This document shows, in pieces, positions 25,304 to 34,315 of a stretch of 64,000 nt of DNA. The notes beneath the pieces are model-generated. The model was given only the letters and a program-made list of their open reading frames with translations, was not told the origin of the DNA and did not search any database. The number at the start of each line of letters is the position of its first letter. Position 1 is the first letter of the stretch. Source of the stretch: Alishewanella jeotgali KCTC 22429 (GTDB lineage: Bacteria; Pseudomonadota; Gammaproteobacteria; Enterobacterales; Alteromonadaceae); contig NZ_AHTH01000037.1 in the NCBI RefSeq assembly GCF_000245735.1, positions 62,001 to 126,000 on the forward strand. The letters run 5' to 3'. The position numbers were made by a program, and so were the translations under genes.

Positions 25304-27265
25304 ATGCAACATTTTATCCGCAATCTAACCCTAAGCCGTAAGCTAATTTTGCTGCTGAGTTTACCGGTTATCCTATTATTGTGGCTGGTAGCGATGCAAC
25401 TGAATGACAGTTTGCAAGAGGTCCGTGTTGCGACTCGGGTTGGCATAGCTATTGAGGCTAGCGTGGTAATGGGCGAGCTAATTGGCGCGCTGCAGGCTGA
25501 GCGTGGCGCCAGTGGTGTGGTGATTAATAGCCAGGGGCAGCGTTTTACTGATCGGCTACGGCAATTACGGCAAAGTAGTGACCAGCAGCTGGCGCGCTTC
25601 CAGCAGTATCGGCAACCAGAGGTTCAGCAGCTGCAGCAGCGTTTTGGTGAACTTAGCGCCTTGCGACAGCAGGTAGACAGTTTTGCTCTGACCGCAAACC
25701 AGTCAGCCGAGCGCTATACCGCTTTAATTCGCGCTTTGATGGATTTTAACCAGCAATTGGAAGCCAACCTGAGCCATTTGGCGATGGCGCGGCAGCTAAA
25801 TGTGTTGAATCAGTTTATCGAAATGAAAGAGCGAGCCGGGCGTGAGCGCGCCATTTTGGGGCTGGCCTTTAGCCGCGATAGCTTTACCCCGGAATTATTG
25901 ACCCGTTTTACCAATAATCTGGGTGCCTTTCATGCCTTTGAAGAAAATTTTCTGAAAGCTTTGTCTGACAGCCAATTACAGCGTTTGCAGAGTTTACAAA
26001 ATGATGCAAGCTTTGCCGAGGTAAGCCGCTTACAGCAACTGGCCTTTACGGTACCGCTGGGTGACAGCTTAGGTATGGATGACGGCGCCTGGTTTGATTT
26101 ATCGACGCGGCGCATTAACCAGATGGCCACTTTTGAACGTGAACTCAGTGCGGATATTGCCAACCAGGCCGCTGTATTAGCGCAGCAGGCCCGCCGCAGC
26201 TTATTTGGTTTGGCTACCATTATCGGCTTGGCGCTGACAGCGGTGTGTTGGTTGGCGTTAATGCTTAGCCGCAATATCCGCGCGGCGGTGACCGAGATTG
26301 CGCGGGTGATGACGGCATTAGCAGCGCGTGACCTGACACAGCGCTGCCATTATAGTGGCAGCGATGAGTTCGGTGAGATCAGTCACCATACCAATCAACT
26401 GGCAGATGAACTGCACGGGGTGGTGCAGGAAATCGGCTCGGCTACGGCACAGGTCGCCACTGCGGCCGAACAATGCTCGGCTGTGACCTTACAAACCAGT
26501 CAAGGCGTGCAGCTGCAACAGCGGGATACTGAGTTGGTTGCCACTGCCATGCATGAAATGAGCGCGACGGTGAGAGATGTGGCCAGTAGTACCGCTGAGG
26601 CGGCTACCTTATCAGAGCAAGTACGGCACAGCGCCGCTGCCGGGCAGCAGAAACTGCAGCAAACCATCAAACTGATCGAACAATTGGCGGCGCAGGTAAC
26701 TGCGACCTCGGTTGTGATCGGGCAGGTTGCTCAGGACAGCTGCGCTATCACTTCAGTGTTGGACGTGATCCGCGGTATTGCCGAGCAAACCAACTTGTTA
26801 GCTTTGAATGCTGCGATCGAAGCGGCGCGCGCCGGTGAGCAGGGCCGGGGCTTTGCGGTGGTTGCCGATGAGGTGCGCACCTTGGCACAGCGTACGGCAA
26901 AATCTACTGGCGATATTCAGCGCATGATCGAGGGGTTGCAACAGGGCTCGAATAAAGCTTCAGCTGCGATGCAGCAGAGCCTGCAGCAGGCAGAAGCCGG
27001 CACTGCTAACGTCAATGAAACCGGCCGAATATTGCGGGAAGTTTTAGCTGGGATTAGTGGCATTAACGATAAGAATACGCAAATTGCCTCGGCGGCAGAG
27101 CAGCAAACCACAGTAGCGGAGCAGATTAACCAAAAGGTATTGAATATCAGCGATGTTGCGGTACAAACCAGTGCCGGTGCAGAGCAAACTGCACTTACCA
27201 GCCGTGAGTTAGCCAGATTGGCCGAACAACTGGAAAAAATGATTGGTCGCTTTAAGACGGCTTAG
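25304..27265 (+). CDS. methyl-accepting chemotaxis protein with nitrate/nitrite-sensing (NIT) domain
   Basis: Chemoreceptor of 653 residues. An N-terminal membrane helix (about 12-31) is followed by a periplasmic all-helical NIT-type domain (about 45-295; the [14 protein letters not shown] segment is typical), a second helix (about 305-325), HAMP (about 325-380) and a signalling domain with the invariant hairpin tip [18 protein letters not shown]. There is no CheR-tethering pentapeptide at the C-terminus. The start is ATG at 25304 with GAGG upstream, nine residues inside the longest frame. The NarL site in its promoter and the NIT domain both point to nitrate or nitrite taxis. Confidence 0.9.
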   Translation: MQHFIRNLTLSRKLILLLSLPVILLLWLVAMQLNDSLQEVRVATRVGIAIEASVVMGELIGALQAERGASGVVINSQGQRFTDRLRQLRQSSDQQLARFQQYRQPEVQQLQQRFGELSALRQQVDSFALTANQSAERYTALIRALMDFNQQLEANLSHLAMARQLNVLNQFIEMKERAGRERAILGLAFSRDSFTPELLTRFTNNLGAFHAFEENFLKALSDSQLQRLQSLQNDASFAEVSRLQQLAFTVPLGDSLGMDDGAWFDLSTRRINQMATFERELSADIANQAAVLAQQARRSLFGLATIIGLALTAVCWLALMLSRNIRAAVTEIARVMTALAARDLTQRCHYSGSDEFGEISHHTNQLADELHGVVQEIGSATAQVATAAEQCSAVTLQTSQGVQLQQRDTELVATAMHEMSATVRDVASSTAEAATLSEQVRHSAAAGQQKLQQTIKLIEQLAAQVTATSVVIGQVAQDSCAITSVLDVIRGIAEQTNLLALNAAIEAARAGEQGRGFAVVADEVRTLAQRTAKSTGDIQRMIEGLQQGSNKASAAMQQSLQQAEAGTANVNETGRILREVLAGISGINDKNTQIASAAEQQTTVAEQINQKVLNISDVAVQTSAGAEQTALTSRELARLAEQLEKMIGRFKTA

Positions 27266-27278
27266 TGCACCTTAAAAG

Positions 27279-27308
27279 CAGGGTTTGGCGTCGTGCCGAC
27301 AAACCCTG
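27279..27308 (-). terminator. terminator between chemoreceptor and DUF4382 genes
   Basis: CAGGGTTTG and CAAACCCTG form a perfect 9-bp stem. On the minus strand the hairpin is followed by CTTTTAA, so it suits the DUF4382 gene. A second small hairpin, CTATGC-TAAG-GCATAG, lies at 27311-27326. Confidence 0.7.
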
Positions 27309-27328
27309 AACTATGCTAAGGCATAGGC

Positions 27329-28333
27329 TTAATCGCCCTGGGCGAAGTCCAGCTGATATGGCTGCTGGCGCGCTTCGATGGTAATGTTTTTGCTGGTAAT
27401 AAAGACAATATCATCGGCGGCTTCAGGTTGATCGTCCAGATCGCAGGTGATGGCAACGGTGTAGCTACCAGCTTCAACAAAGCCGATACTGTAGTGGTAG
27501 CGGGTCTCGTCATTTTTAAAGAACACCGCTGTGCTGGCGTAAGGTTGGTACAGCTTGTTGCCACCGTTATCAGACAGATCGGCTAACGGCCGGCTGGCAC
27601 CGTCATACAGATAGACGGCGGCAACCGCGGCTCTGTCATCTGCCGGATTTACCGGACACTGATTGTCCAGCAGGAAGCTTTCTGCCACATCACCTTGTAA
27701 ATGACCAACCTGGCTGTTATCGACTAAGCGCAGGCCGGTGGGTTTTAATAAGTAATTCTGATTGATTGGTGTGCTAACGCCGGCAGGATTGGCGTCAACC
27801 AGCGCTTTACGCAAATCAAACTCCAGCGTGTAATTAAAATTGCCACCGGCTGAGAGCACCGGACCATTTAACCGCAACTGGTTCGATGGCACACTTAGTG
27901 AGCGACGGCTGCCATCTAATCGCTCGACATAGCTGCCTTCAGCAATATCCAGCCGCAACTGGCCGTACTGACCAGCTGGCACAACCGCAGAGCGGATCAA
28001 GGCTTCAGAATTGGCACCTTGCAGGGTAAGTAAATCGATACCTCGGGTATTAGGGATCACGGCGCCGGAGGCGGTGCGGCATAAATCATTAGCTTCTGAG
28101 GTAAACTGACTTGAACCTAGGGTAAAACGTTGTGGTTGTAAACCATTACCAACCAATTCAATCCCCGAGAAACAGACCACGACCTTGGCAGCTTCGGTAA
28201 CAGGGGCATCACTAACACCAAAACTAAAGACGGCAGTTTGGGCGCTAACCTGAACATCCTCACTGCCACCGCACGCGGTAAGACCTGCCAGGCTAAGCAG
28301 AGCAATAGGTAATAGAGGTTTCACTGACATCAT
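27329..28333 (-). CDS. DUF4382 domain lipoprotein
   Basis: 334-residue exported protein. The signal peptide ends in a lipobox (AGLTACGGSED), so it should be a lipoprotein. The mature part begins with a beta-rich DUF4382 domain (about 35-200; FSFGVSDAPVTEA is typical), followed by a second beta-rich region of about 110 residues. The function of the family is unknown. Its promoter carries GGAATA-N15-CGTTTA, the signature also seen at the ECF sigma and S8 protease genes. Confidence 0.83.
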   Translation of the reverse strand: MMSVKPLLPIALLSLAGLTACGGSEDVQVSAQTAVFSFGVSDAPVTEAAKVVVCFSGIELVGNGLQPQRFTLGSSQFTSEANDLCRTASGAVIPNTRGIDLLTLQGANSEALIRSAVVPAGQYGQLRLDIAEGSYVERLDGSRRSLSVPSNQLRLNGPVLSAGGNFNYTLEFDLRKALVDANPAGVSTPINQNYLLKPTGLRLVDNSQVGHLQGDVAESFLLDNQCPVNPADDRAAVAAVYLYDGASRPLADLSDNGGNKLYQPYASTAVFFKNDETRYHYSIGFVEAGSYTVAITCDLDDQPEAADDIVFITSKNITIEARQQPYQLDFAQGD

Positions 28334-28360
28334 TTATACTCCATGGAAATTAGACTTCTC

Positions 28361-28377
28361 ACAGCGTTAAACGCTGT
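28361..28377. promoter_or_regulatory. perfect palindrome over the divergent DUF4382 / beta-barrel promoters
   Basis: ACAGCGTT-A-AACGCTGT is a perfect 8-bp inverted repeat. It contains the CGTTTA -10-like element of the DUF4382 promoter on one strand and CGTTAA on the other, so it may be shared by divergent promoters or be an operator. Confidence 0.6.
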
Positions 28378-28394
28378 AAACTCATTTTTATTCC
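28368..28394 (-). promoter_or_regulatory. putative ECF-sigma promoter of the DUF4382 gene
   Basis: On the minus strand GGAATA (28389-28394) and CGTTTA (28368-28373) are separated by exactly 15 bp, as at the sigma and protease genes. On the opposite strand GGAAAT at 28345 and CGTTAA at 28365 (14-bp gap) is a weaker candidate for the beta-barrel gene. Confidence 0.65.
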
Positions 28395-28471
28395 CACTCT
28401 TTTAGCGTTTTTTTGCTTTTTTTCTGTGAGCTTTTCGATAAGCTAGCAACAAATGGCTTAAAGGAGCCTGA

Positions 28472-29380
28472 ATGCTAAGATTTTTTCCTTTGTTCTGGCT
28501 GCTAGCAGGGTTGCCTGTTGTTGCTGATGATAAGCTGGCATTGGGCGGTTCGGCCGAAGTGGGTATCAGCTATACCGATGGTCTGCTGGTTCCAGAGCTG
28601 GATACCTGGCTCAAAGCGGCAGACCAGGCCAGTTTTTGGTCATTGGATGCTTACGCAACACTTAAGGCGACAGATAAGATCACGTTTGATGGTGGAGTAA
28701 GTCACTATCGGGAGTCTTACCAAGACTATCAGCAGTATGATATTTCTCTGCAACGTTATTATGCGGATATGCAATACCAATTGTCAGCTGGTGCTCTGGG
28801 CTGGCAGGTACAGCGCGCTGAGTTTACCCTTGGTGATGTCTCCTTTTTACAGCAAAATAGTTTCGGCTTTTCCTACAGTCATTTGTTTTCTCGTCAATAT
28901 TTCTTATATCTGAATCTGCTACAATCAAGTAAATCGTTTACGACCTTATCCGAACGTGACAGCAAGGTGCGTCAGGCAGGTGCCGAGCTTTTTTATTTAC
29001 CGGCTTCGCGTTGGGGGATGGTTTCTTTATCTTTACTGGCAGGCCAGGAAGACACAGCAGATAATTTTTACCGTAACCATACAGCAGCTATTGGTGTTAA
29101 TTATCGTCGTTATTACTCATTATTAGGGCTTGCCGGACAACTGGATAGCGGCGTTAAGTTACAGCACAAAAACTTTCCGCACTATCTGTTGCAGAATATT
29201 CAGTTGCAGGATATCAAACGTCGTGATCGTTTTACTGAACTGTTTAGCCATCTTTCAGTAAAGCTAAATCCTTACCTGTCATCAAAATTGTCGGTCAGTT
29301 ATCTGGATCAGACTTCAACTTTGGATGATTTTGACTATCAGGAGTTTAGCGTTAAACTGTCTGCGAAACTAACCTTCTGA
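28472..29380 (+). CDS. predicted outer-membrane beta-barrel protein
   Basis: 302-residue exported protein with a signal peptide (cleavage after LPVVA). The mature sequence is made of alternating aromatic beta-strands and ends in KLSAKLTF, the terminal Phe typical of outer-membrane barrels. I do not recognise a family; it is somewhat like short porins or surface-assembly barrels. AAAGGAG precedes the ATG. It is divergent from the DUF4382 gene, and its 3' end overlaps the S8 protease gene end by 12 bp. Confidence 0.7.
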   Translation: MLRFFPLFWLLAGLPVVADDKLALGGSAEVGISYTDGLLVPELDTWLKAADQASFWSLDAYATLKATDKITFDGGVSHYRESYQDYQQYDISLQRYYADMQYQLSAGALGWQVQRAEFTLGDVSFLQQNSFGFSYSHLFSRQYFLYLNLLQSSKSFTTLSERDSKVRQAGAELFYLPASRWGMVSLSLLAGQEDTADNFYRNHTAAIGVNYRRYYSLLGLAGQLDSGVKLQHKNFPHYLLQNIQLQDIKRRDRFTELFSHLSVKLNPYLSSKLSVSYLDQTSTLDDFDYQEFSVKLSAKLTF

Positions 29381-30727
29381 AGCGGGTATCAACAGCGGAT
29401 ACTCAGAGCGCTGAGCCTTGTGGTTCAGAGCTTGCATTCGTAATGCTGCTTTAATTGCCGGCATACTTAATCCTGCGGTATTGTTTAGACAAGCTACAAA
29501 GCCCGCAACGATAGGTGATGCAAAAGAGGTGCCTGTGACTGCCTGCCAGCCGCCGTTGGCGGAAGCCGCAAATAAGTTCACACCGGGAGCGGCAAAATCG
29601 ATATGCTCCCCCCTTACAGCCCAGCGGTACAGTTGATACGTTTTGTCTATGGCCGTTACTGCAATGACTTCTGGATAAGCCGCAGGATATCTGATTGGTG
29701 CGCCAGGGCCATCATTACCTACTGCGGCTACCATCACAATATTGGCGCGGTCTAGTGCTCGCACGGCTTGTTGCAGGATGGGATTATCCGGACCACTCAG
29801 GCTCATATTAATGACGCTGACCCGTTCTTCAGCTAACCAATTTAACCCCTGAACCAAAGATAATAATGTCGATTGTGCTTGCAAATTAGCCGAATTGAAA
29901 AACACATTTGCCGAGTAAAGCTGTGCATTGGGCACGAGAGGCTCATGCTGGGGGCTGCGACCAATCAGTATCGAGGCGATGGCAGTAGCATGTTGCATAT
30001 CGGCACTAAAACGGCCATCGTGAAAAGGACGTTGGGTGATAGCCGCTTTACCATCAAAAGCCGGGTGAGAGTTTTGGATTGCAGAGTCTACTAAACCGAT
30101 TTTCATCGCATCCTGGCAAAGTGGTTGCTTGAAGCGCCAGGTTTCTGCCGCAAGTTCTGGCTGTTTTGTTGTTTGCGCCTGAAACAAGAAGTTACGACTT
30201 GCTTTGGTGATTAAATCTGCTGGCAGCAATGATGCCAGAGCATTGAGGTTATCAAGGTGCGATGGTAAGCGCAGTGTCAGGATCTGGGTATCTAACAAGG
30301 ATAACGCTTGTTGGTCGGTAATGTACTGCTGCCATTGCGCTGAGTGAGCCTGTGCCTGTGCCAGTTCATTATTGGTGAGCAGCAATAGCCATTCGCTTTT
30401 AATCGCTGGCAAGTTCTGGTACAGCGCTAATTCGATTTCGGAAAGATAGGCTTCGTTGATTAAGTGAGCTGGGCGTTCGGACGCTATTTGCACCCGTTCT
30501 GCCGCTGCCTTGAGCTGTTGCTCTGCTATTGCCAGGCCGCGGCTTGCTGCCGTGTGATTGCGCTCAGTGGCTCGCTCGACCTGACTTAGGGCTCTGTCAA
30601 GTTGCCGCTCGACTTGGCGTTCTGTCGCTGGATTGGTGGGCCTCTCGGGGCGTTCCGGACGGGCCGGAGGGCTGACCTGCGCACTGAGTTCAGCACAAAA
30701 TAGCAACAAAATAATCAGGATTGGCAT
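29369..30727 (-). CDS. exported subtilisin-like (S8) serine protease
   Basis: 452-residue protease with a signal peptide (cleavage after ELSA), a Pro/Arg-rich then helical N-terminal region (about 24-110, probably a propeptide or docking segment), and a peptidase S8 domain (about 205-440). The catalytic triad is visible as D in KIGLVDSAI, H in DMQHATAIA and S in GTSFASPIVAG, with the oxyanion Asn in AVGND. It is divergent from the ECF sigma gene and has a matching promoter element, so control by that sigma factor is likely. Confidence 0.88.
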   Translation of the reverse strand: MPILIILLLFCAELSAQVSPPARPERPERPTNPATERQVERQLDRALSQVERATERNHTAASRGLAIAEQQLKAAAERVQIASERPAHLINEAYLSEIELALYQNLPAIKSEWLLLLTNNELAQAQAHSAQWQQYITDQQALSLLDTQILTLRLPSHLDNLNALASLLPADLITKASRNFLFQAQTTKQPELAAETWRFKQPLCQDAMKIGLVDSAIQNSHPAFDGKAAITQRPFHDGRFSADMQHATAIASILIGRSPQHEPLVPNAQLYSANVFFNSANLQAQSTLLSLVQGLNWLAEERVSVINMSLSGPDNPILQQAVRALDRANIVMVAAVGNDGPGAPIRYPAAYPEVIAVTAIDKTYQLYRWAVRGEHIDFAAPGVNLFAASANGGWQAVTGTSFASPIVAGFVACLNNTAGLSMPAIKAALRMQALNHKAQRSEYPLLIPASEG

Positions 30728-30760
30728 TGCGGTTTGTCGTCAGTCATGGGTTATTTGCTA

Positions 30761-30787
30761 TAAACGTGATTATAGAAAAAATATTCC
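30761..30787 (-). promoter_or_regulatory. putative ECF-sigma promoter of the S8 protease gene
   Basis: On the minus strand GGAATA (30782-30787) and CGTTTA (30761-30766) are separated by 15 bp. A TATAAT-like sequence also lies inside this spacer, so a housekeeping promoter cannot be excluded. Confidence 0.65.
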
Positions 30788-30802
30788 ATGGACGGTGGAA
30801 TA
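30782..30802. promoter_or_regulatory. inverted repeat joining the two divergent -35 elements
   Basis: TATTCCA-N7-TGGAATA is a perfect inverted repeat. Each arm contains one of the two GGAATA -35 elements, so divergent promoters for the protease and sigma genes are back to back. Confidence 0.7.
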
Positions 30803-30823
30803 AAAACGTGTCCCGGACGTTTC
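30797..30823 (+). promoter_or_regulatory. putative autoregulated promoter of the ECF sigma gene
   Basis: GGAATA (30797-30802) and CGTTTC (30818-30823) are separated by 15 bp. The predicted leader is very short, leading directly to the AAGAGG ribosome site at 30832-30837. Confidence 0.65.
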
Positions 30824-30847
30824 ATCTACTAAAAGAGGCCAAATGTA

Positions 30848-31351
30848 TTGCAAGCCACAGAACTTAAGCAGTTGATGCAAATGTTGCGACGTTATTGTTA
30901 TAGCCTGACCGGGGGCGTGGCGGCAGACATTGATGATTTGGTGCAACAGACACTGGAAGTGGTGTTCAGTAAAGCCGTGCCGTCAGAGGTGAAGTTGAGT
31001 ACCTGGGCTTATAAGGTCTGTACCAATTTATGGATAGATCAATATCGCAGACAAAAGCGTGAACAGCTTTCCGAGGTGATGCCCGATAGTTTGGTTGATC
31101 CAGCAAACGAAGAGCAGGCGATGCAAGATAAATTGTTGCTAAATCAAGTGAAAATTGCCATGCAGCAACTCACTGCCGAGCATCGGCAAGTTTTGGCGCT
31201 GGTTACGTTAAATGGGATGTCTTATCAGGAAGTGGCTGAGATACTGGATATTCCGGTTGGCACAGTGATGAGCCGTTTGGCCAGAGCCCGTAACCAATTA
31301 ACACAACTTCTTTTGTTAGCCCAGCAGGGAAACCGCCATGAATATCAGTGA
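30848..31351 (+). CDS. ECF-type RNA polymerase sigma factor
   Basis: 167-residue sigma-70 family protein with region 2 (about 10-75, DIDDLVQQTLEVVF and TWAYKVCTNLWIDQYRR) and region 4 (about 105-160, HRQVLALVTLNGMSYQEVAEILDIPVGTVMSRLARAR). The start is TTG at 30848, the only start codon between an upstream in-frame stop and Met12, with AAGAGG about 10 nt upstream. It overlaps the anti-sigma gene by 14 nt. Confidence 0.92.
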   Translation: MQATELKQLMQMLRRYCYSLTGGVAADIDDLVQQTLEVVFSKAVPSEVKLSTWAYKVCTNLWIDQYRRQKREQLSEVMPDSLVDPANEEQAMQDKLLLNQVKIAMQQLTAEHRQVLALVTLNGMSYQEVAEILDIPVGTVMSRLARARNQLTQLLLLAQQGNRHEYQ

Positions 31352-32027
31352 TGAAACCTTATCGGCATTTCTGGATCAGCAGCTGCCACCCTTAGAGCAA
31401 GCCAGAATTATTCAACAGCTGGTCGTTGATGTTGCTTTGCAGCAAAGGGTAGGACAGTTGCACGCGCAGCAGATGGCTTTAGTGTTGCTAAGTACGGAAA
31501 TAGATCGTGAAACATCGGTTGATACCCAGATAAGTGAACCGCTGTTGCCCAAATCCAGAACAACAACCCAGCGCGTGCCAGGTCCGGGTTATGGCTGGTT
31601 GTCATTGGCCGCCAGTGTCGCGATGCTTGCAGGCATTGCCATCGGGACCTTGGGAACGCCACAAAAAACTGAGGGGGCCGAAACCATATGGCCTGCAGTA
31701 AACCATTATCTGGCCGAACAACCTGGTGGACACTATAGCCTCACAGATGCGGAGTTGTTTCTACATTTTAGTTTTAAAGATAGTCAGCAACGCTATTGTC
31801 GCGTGTACGATGTAGTGCAAAAGCATTGGTCCAGAAATCAAATTGCCTGTCATACAGGTGACCAGTGGCAACTCGTGTTCTCTGCTGGTCAGAAAGTGGA
31901 TCCGACAGTTGCCTATCAGGCGGCATCCGGCAGAGAGATACTGGATAAGATAATCAATCAGCTAATGTTGGGCGAACCCCTTTCTGCAGTCGAGGAACTG
32001 CAGCGTATTAATGACGGTTGGCGATAG
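31338..32027 (+). CDS. membrane anti-sigma factor
   Basis: 229-residue protein with a cytosolic N-terminal anti-sigma-type domain (DETLSAFLDQQLPPLEQARI), one membrane helix (about 84-104) and a periplasmic C-terminal domain (about 110-229) with two Cys (in RYCRVYD and IACHTG) that could form a disulfide. It overlaps the sigma gene, so the pair is made together. Release of the sigma factor may depend on events in the periplasm. The divergent S8 protease could take part, but this is inference. Confidence 0.85.
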   Translation: MNISDETLSAFLDQQLPPLEQARIIQQLVVDVALQQRVGQLHAQQMALVLLSTEIDRETSVDTQISEPLLPKSRTTTQRVPGPGYGWLSLAASVAMLAGIAIGTLGTPQKTEGAETIWPAVNHYLAEQPGGHYSLTDAELFLHFSFKDSQQRYCRVYDVVQKHWSRNQIACHTGDQWQLVFSAGQKVDPTVAYQAASGREILDKIINQLMLGEPLSAVEELQRINDGWR

Positions 32028-32048
32028 TTATGCTATCTATCTGATGCA

Positions 32049-32345
32049 TTAACTCCGGGGAAGCGGCTCCAGGATCTTGTTACGCACCAAATTACGATGC
32101 ACGCTTTGGCATAGCTTGCCAAAGCGGCGCAATTCATCAAACTTAGGGATGCGGCCTTGTTTTAGCGCGCTTTCCCAAAAGCAGAGTTCAGAATCGACCA
32201 GTTCCAGCATTTTCTTTGGACAGCCCTGACAATCACTATTGGTAATGCCGCAAACATAGGTTGCCGGTTCGTAGAGCGGCAGGGTGGCTTTGACTTCGCT
32301 AATCAGCTGCTGCATGGCGGTTTGCAGCTTGGGTTTGTTACTCAT
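32049..32345 (-). CDS. small Cys-containing protein of unknown function
   Basis: 98-residue soluble protein whose distinctive feature is a Cys cluster, YVCGITNSDCQGCPKK (residues 31-46), with further Cys near 55 and 79. The pattern could bind zinc or an Fe-S cluster. The ribosome site is not strong. It lies downstream of nrdD on the same strand but beyond a terminator, so it is probably transcribed separately. Confidence 0.6.
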   Translation of the reverse strand: MSNKPKLQTAMQQLISEVKATLPLYEPATYVCGITNSDCQGCPKKMLELVDSELCFWESALKQGRIPKFDELRRFGKLCQSVHRNLVRNKILEPLPRS

Positions 32346-32427
32346 TTCGCCTCCGCTGGGACTGATAACGCAGTTTACGGCGGGTATGGCCTGCGCGCTA
32401 TGCCTCCACAGTGGTAGCTAAACTAAG

Positions 32428-32450
32428 AAAAAGGGGGCCAGCACGCCCCC
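32428..32450 (-). terminator. Rho-independent terminator of nrdGD
   Basis: On the minus strand a GGGGGC/GCCCCC stem with a 6-nt loop is followed by TTTTTC. It lies about 40 bp after the nrdD stop. Confidence 0.85.
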
Positions 32451-32490
32451 AAACCACCTTCGCTTAATTGCGCAAGGGGCCAGGAACGCC

Positions 32491-34293
32491 TTAACCGGTT
32501 TTCTGTAAGCGGGTACTGGCCTGGCGGTGATAATGCCGCAGGCTATGTTCTTGCCGGCGGCCGGCGCTAAAGGCGGAGATACGTTTTAGATAGCCAATGA
32601 CCCGGGTGCCGTAATCGATATCCTGACTACCACATTGGGCACAGCGGCACAGCGTGCGCTTATCAATGGCGTCACACTGATTACAGATAGTGATTTTGAC
32701 GTTAACACAAAAATAATTACAGCCGGTATGAGCAGCAATATTCAGCAGTTGCAGATAGCCCTGCAGATCCAGCTTTTCTTCCAGGTTCAGGTGCAGCGCT
32801 GAGCCACCATCCAGATAATCTAATAGCTGACGGCCATGTAGTTGAAACTTGTCCAGCGTATTGCTTTGCTCGTCTTCTACCACGTAAAAATAGGAGTTAT
32901 AGCAATCACGCGGCACAACATAGCCATCTTCACGATCCCACTTGGCGTTCTTTACCCCCAGATTTTCCGCTGGCACAAACTCGGTATTAAACAGATAACC
33001 GTATTCGGCTTTTGCCGCCTTATTAGCCTCAAAAATCACTTTTAGCTGTTGCTGCACAAAGTTGATATAGGCGGCATTATTGCTAGCGCTTAGGCCCTGG
33101 GATTCGGCGGCTTCAACCATGCCGTTAATGCCAATGGTCAGAAATTGTTTATCCAGGCTGATAAAGCCGGCATCGTATACGGTGAGTAAGCCGGCCGTTT
33201 TATACTCTTCCAGGAGTTTGCGGTAGGCTACCTGATATTTATGGATTTTGCTGACCTCTGTTGCTAAATCACGGCCATCCTGGAGCAGCCGGTTCATATT
33301 GAGAGTAATCACATTAATGGAGCCGGTCGCTACTCCGCCAGCGCCTAACGAATAAGAAAAGGTATTATCGCTGATTTCACTACGCAGCCGGCAGCAGCTT
33401 GCCAGTGAGTCGGCGTTATCAGACTGATAAATAAAGAACGAGTTACCGGCTGCCATTTCGCGGGCGATGTCGATCGCGAACAGCTGATCTTTGCAGCGGC
33501 CGTTCTCTGTCAGCATGGCAACGGTGACCACCGGGAAGGTGAGGATAGTTTTCTCGCGCTCCTGATTAAACCAGCTTAGGAAAAATTGCTGTAACGCTGA
33601 CACCGAAGACCATTCTGGTTTTACAAAGTCCGGAAACGCAAAGTTGCCAAACATGCTGGCAAAATAGTGCTGGTCATACACTGAGATATTCCAGAATACA
33701 CTCTGATAACCGCGTGCTGCTGCCGGCTGGTTTAGTGCATACACCACATGCTGCAGATGGTTTTCGATTTGTTTGCGATGGGTCTGCAGATAGTTGTCGC
33801 CATAATCTTTGCGTGCGAAGTAGTCGAAGTAGGTCAGAAACTCGACTGTGGCCACGGCCCCGGCAAACTGGCTGGAAACTGCGAATACAAAGTTAACAAA
33901 GCAGCCGCAAAAGGACTCCAGATGTTTCGGAGCCTGCGACTCGCCCCCCAGTTTCGTCAGACCATCGCGTAAGAACGGATACATGGTAACCGACACACAA
34001 TAGGGCTTCAGGCTGGTTTCGTCATGCACATAAATTTCATGTTGCTCAATTTGGCGCAGATACTCCTTCGCCAGCTTAGCATCAAATAATTCGCGGATCT
34101 TATTGCTGACCAGAGCGCGATTAACCTGAATAAACTGATCTTTCATCAGCTCAGCCTCCAGGGTCGCAATATTTTTCTGGGTGACATTGGCATTGGCATC
34201 CAGTTTCGAACCATCGGCAGCATTAGGTGCCAGTAAATATTGCTCAATAAAACTCAGTTTCTTTTGTAGTTGTTCGGTGTTAAGCGCCGCCAT
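32491..34293 (-). CDS. nrdD: anaerobic ribonucleoside-triphosphate reductase NrdD (no ATP cone)
   Basis: Class III reductase, a glycyl-radical enzyme making deoxynucleotides without oxygen. About 600 residues, roughly 110 fewer than E. coli NrdD; the N-terminal ATP-cone domain is missing, as in the Thermotoga type. The C-terminal zinc site (CNQC...CAQC) and the glycyl-radical region TRVIGYLKR are present. I prefer the Met seven residues into the longest frame (34293), because AGAGGGA lies at the right distance before it. It follows nrdG closely. Confidence 0.92.
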   Translation of the reverse strand: MAALNTEQLQKKLSFIEQYLLAPNAADGSKLDANANVTQKNIATLEAELMKDQFIQVNRALVSNKIRELFDAKLAKEYLRQIEQHEIYVHDETSLKPYCVSVTMYPFLRDGLTKLGGESQAPKHLESFCGCFVNFVFAVSSQFAGAVATVEFLTYFDYFARKDYGDNYLQTHRKQIENHLQHVVYALNQPAAARGYQSVFWNISVYDQHYFASMFGNFAFPDFVKPEWSSVSALQQFFLSWFNQEREKTILTFPVVTVAMLTENGRCKDQLFAIDIAREMAAGNSFFIYQSDNADSLASCCRLRSEISDNTFSYSLGAGGVATGSINVITLNMNRLLQDGRDLATEVSKIHKYQVAYRKLLEEYKTAGLLTVYDAGFISLDKQFLTIGINGMVEAAESQGLSASNNAAYINFVQQQLKVIFEANKAAKAEYGYLFNTEFVPAENLGVKNAKWDREDGYVVPRDCYNSYFYVVEDEQSNTLDKFQLHGRQLLDYLDGGSALHLNLEEKLDLQGYLQLLNIAAHTGCNYFCVNVKITICNQCDAIDKRTLCRCAQCGSQDIDYGTRVIGYLKRISAFSAGRRQEHSLRHYHRQASTRLQKTG

Positions 34294-34315
34294 AGCCATT
34301 CCCTCTTGCATTGTG

